NCBI GenBank assembly: GCA_030747505.1
Contig: JASLKQ010000034.1
Coordinates: 1 to 33,076, forward strand
Reading direction: 5' to 3'
DNA: 33,076 nt
Source: Verrucomicrobiota bacterium
GTDB taxonomy: Bacteria > Verrucomicrobiota > Verrucomicrobiia > Limisphaerales > UBA1100
Below the pieces are notes generated by a model. That model saw only the letters and a program-made list of their open reading frames with translations. It did not search any database and had not been told where the DNA came from. A program made the position numbers and the translations under genes. Below, one piece after another: positions 31,703 to 33,076 of this stretch (its first letter is position 1; the number at the start of each line of letters is the position of its first letter).

Positions 31703-33076
31703 ATGAAACGCTTTCTACTCATTTGTTTTTTTGGCGGGCTACTGCCCCTGCAGTCTGCACCTCTGTTTGATATGGCCAAAATATTGGACGCGAGCACTCT
31801 GGAAGTAAAGGTGCTCAAGGATTGGCATGAAGTAGGGGGTGAAGTAGCCACACGGCAGAAGCTTATTAGTATTCGTGTAGGTGAACTGGTGCCGGGAAAG
31901 GAATACCGGGTGCCGGTGCGAATGGTTGTACCGGCCAATCGCAAGGCCAGGGGCTTCCACCTGACTGGAGGCCATAACCCGGCTCAGTTCCAACAGGATT
32001 TACAGCCGCGCGGTGTGGATCGGACCCTGCTCGCGGGAGGAGTGGGGCTGGTGCAAACGGTGGTGCAGGTGCTGCAGGTGTCGGGACAACGGGAACTGGG
32101 CAGGCTTGCTGACCGGCGTTTTGTGGAGACCTTGAATCCGCATTATTCCATCCAGTACTGGGGGTGGCCGGCTACGCTAATGCGGGCAACGACTGCGGCT
32201 TATGCTGAGAAGAATCATTTTGAGAAAGGCAAGGTTGCTGCATCAGGCGGCTCCAAGAATGGGGCATCGCCTTCGGTGGCCCTGATTGAAGATGAGCGAT
32301 TGACCGCCCTGCATGCGAGCGTGTCGCCCATTTGGGATTCGCCCTTGCGCCTTTGTGACCGCAAGGCCTGGGATGAGTTGCGCAGGGCCAATGAGGCATA
32401 TGGAGCGAAGTTGAAGGAGCGCGGGCAACGGGTAAACATGGAGCGGATCATGAATCATTTCTTTTTGGGCGGCACCTTTGGGCCGGTTTATAACCGCCAG
32501 GCCCTGGCTGCGGGAAACAAATGGGAGGATTTGCAGAAGATTGCCGGCGAGATGGCCGATCACGTTTTTGTTTCCCGGCACCTGAAAACTCTAAAAGAGC
32601 GAAATGTGGATTTACTTTTTCATCCGGGCACGCACGACTTTGTGGCCTTTGACCTGGCATGGGGAGGGAAACATTACCCGCAAATCCCCATTTACCTGAA
32701 AGCCAATACCGGCCACGGGGTTCGTGGGCCTCATCCGGCTGCTGAACGTGATGAACAGAATAAATCGGCGTTTTTACTTCACCACTTCTTTGGGGGACAA
32801 GGGCTGTTACCTCCCCCAACGGTAAAGAGCAAGGCTGATAAGGATAAGGTTATGATTACGGTTACATTCCCCAAGGGCGCGAAAGCTGAAAGTAGTCGCA
32901 TTTGGTGGATGTATGACCGCGGCCCTGATGGCAGTGCGGCCTATATTGCAGAACTATTTCCTGAGGATAAGGCTGCGCCCATGAAATATAACCCCAAAGA
33001 AAATTCATGGAATGCGACTTTGACCCTGGAGGTGGGTAAGAAGCATATAGATTTTTTCAGCAACCACCGCAAAACC
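31703..33076 (+). CDS. Secreted PqaA-like serine hydrolase, 3'-truncated by the window edge
   Basis: This gene is missing from the ORF track because no stop occurs before the window ends. From the ATG at 31703 the frame is open for 458 codons. A signal peptide is clear (MKRFLLICFFGGLLPLQSA). The body resembles the PhoPQ-regulated PqaA-like alpha/beta hydrolases: YWGWPATLMRATTAAY, the nucleophile elbow AASGGSKNGAS (Ser184), then ASVSPIWDSPLRL. LLFHPGTHDFVAFD and KANTGHGVRGPHP may carry the acid and base. A C-terminal beta segment (~355 on, DKVMITVTFPKGAKAESSRIWWMYD) is also seen in PqaA-like proteins. A cre-like palindrome lies upstream. The substrate is unknown, probably an ester or amide outside the cytoplasm. 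Confidence 0.8.
   Translation, partial: MKRFLLICFFGGLLPLQSAPLFDMAKILDASTLEVKVLKDWHEVGGEVATRQKLISIRVGELVPGKEYRVPVRMVVPANRKARGFHLTGGHNPAQFQQDLQPRGVDRTLLAGGVGLVQTVVQVLQVSGQRELGRLADRRFVETLNPHYSIQYWGWPATLMRATTAAYAEKNHFEKGKVAASGGSKNGASPSVALIEDERLTALHASVSPIWDSPLRLCDRKAWDELRRANEAYGAKLKERGQRVNMERIMNHFFLGGTFGPVYNRQALAAGNKWEDLQKIAGEMADHVFVSRHLKTLKERNVDLLFHPGTHDFVAFDLAWGGKHYPQIPIYLKANTGHGVRGPHPAAERDEQNKSAFLLHHFFGGQGLLPPPTVKSKADKDKVMITVTFPKGAKAESSRIWWMYDRGPDGSAAYIAELFPEDKAAPMKYNPKENSWNATLTLEVGKKHIDFFSNHRKT

Noticed and set aside
1-33076. tRNA, rRNA, CRISPR arrays, insertion sequences, prophage or integrase signatures
   Set aside because: Looked for in all gaps and ORFs; none seen. Gaps are short and no transposase or integrase motif occurs.

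Overview
The window looks like chromosomal DNA from a Verrucomicrobiota or Planctomycetota bacterium. A free-living, probably aquatic Verrucomicrobiota member is my first guess. The evidence is the density of families largely restricted to that superphylum: DUF1501, two DUF1587/1592/1588/1585 cytochrome-like proteins paired with Tat-exported DUF1552 proteins, a formylglycine-type sulfatase, tandem DUF1080 proteins, a DUF4832 protein and many exported glycoside-hydrolase-like proteins. Shine-Dalgarno sites are rare; only two starts have a convincing one. Taxonomy is inferred from gene content only.

Layout. Bases 2-1300 hold the 3' part of a DUF1501 gene. Bases 1396-8305 are a four-gene exported operon: two glycoside-hydrolase-like lipoproteins, a lipoprotein with weak resemblance to Gfo/Idh/MocA proteins, and a CBM9-like protein. 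Bases 8433-18767 hold two DUF1592-type/DUF1552 pairs on either side of a sulfatase and a DUF4832 TIM-barrel protein. An ABC-F ATPase follows 5 bp after the second pair. Two DUF1080 genes run on the minus strand (20686-21965). Bases 22081-24324 are a cytoplasmic three-gene operon: a DapA/NanA-superfamily aldolase, an unknown 155-aa protein and a sugar-isomerase-like TIM barrel. On the minus strand follow a beta carbonic anhydrase and a RhlE-like DEAD-box helicase. The helicase is preceded by a 267-bp divergent gap full of inverted repeats. Bases 26751-31627 carry a Tat-exported alpha/beta hydrolase, an M24 metallopeptidase, a gamma-glutamyltransferase and a Spo0M-like arrestin-fold protein. The window ends inside a secreted PqaA-like serine hydrolase (31703-33076). 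The ORF track missed this last gene because it has no stop codon in the window.

How it fits together. Most of the first 22 kb encodes exported enzymes suited to breaking down complex, partly sulfated glycans: sulfatase, GH-like barrels, CBM-like modules, DUF1080, and the uncharacterised cytochrome/DUF1552 partners. The 22-24 kb operon could process a released small acid or sugar derivative in the cytoplasm. The 26-33 kb part adds esterase-like and peptide or gamma-glutamyl hydrolysis. Carbonic anhydrase, helicase and ABC-F are housekeeping genes between the accessory blocks. I saw no tRNA, rRNA, CRISPR array, insertion sequence or phage gene. No gene-free stretch exceeds 300 bp.
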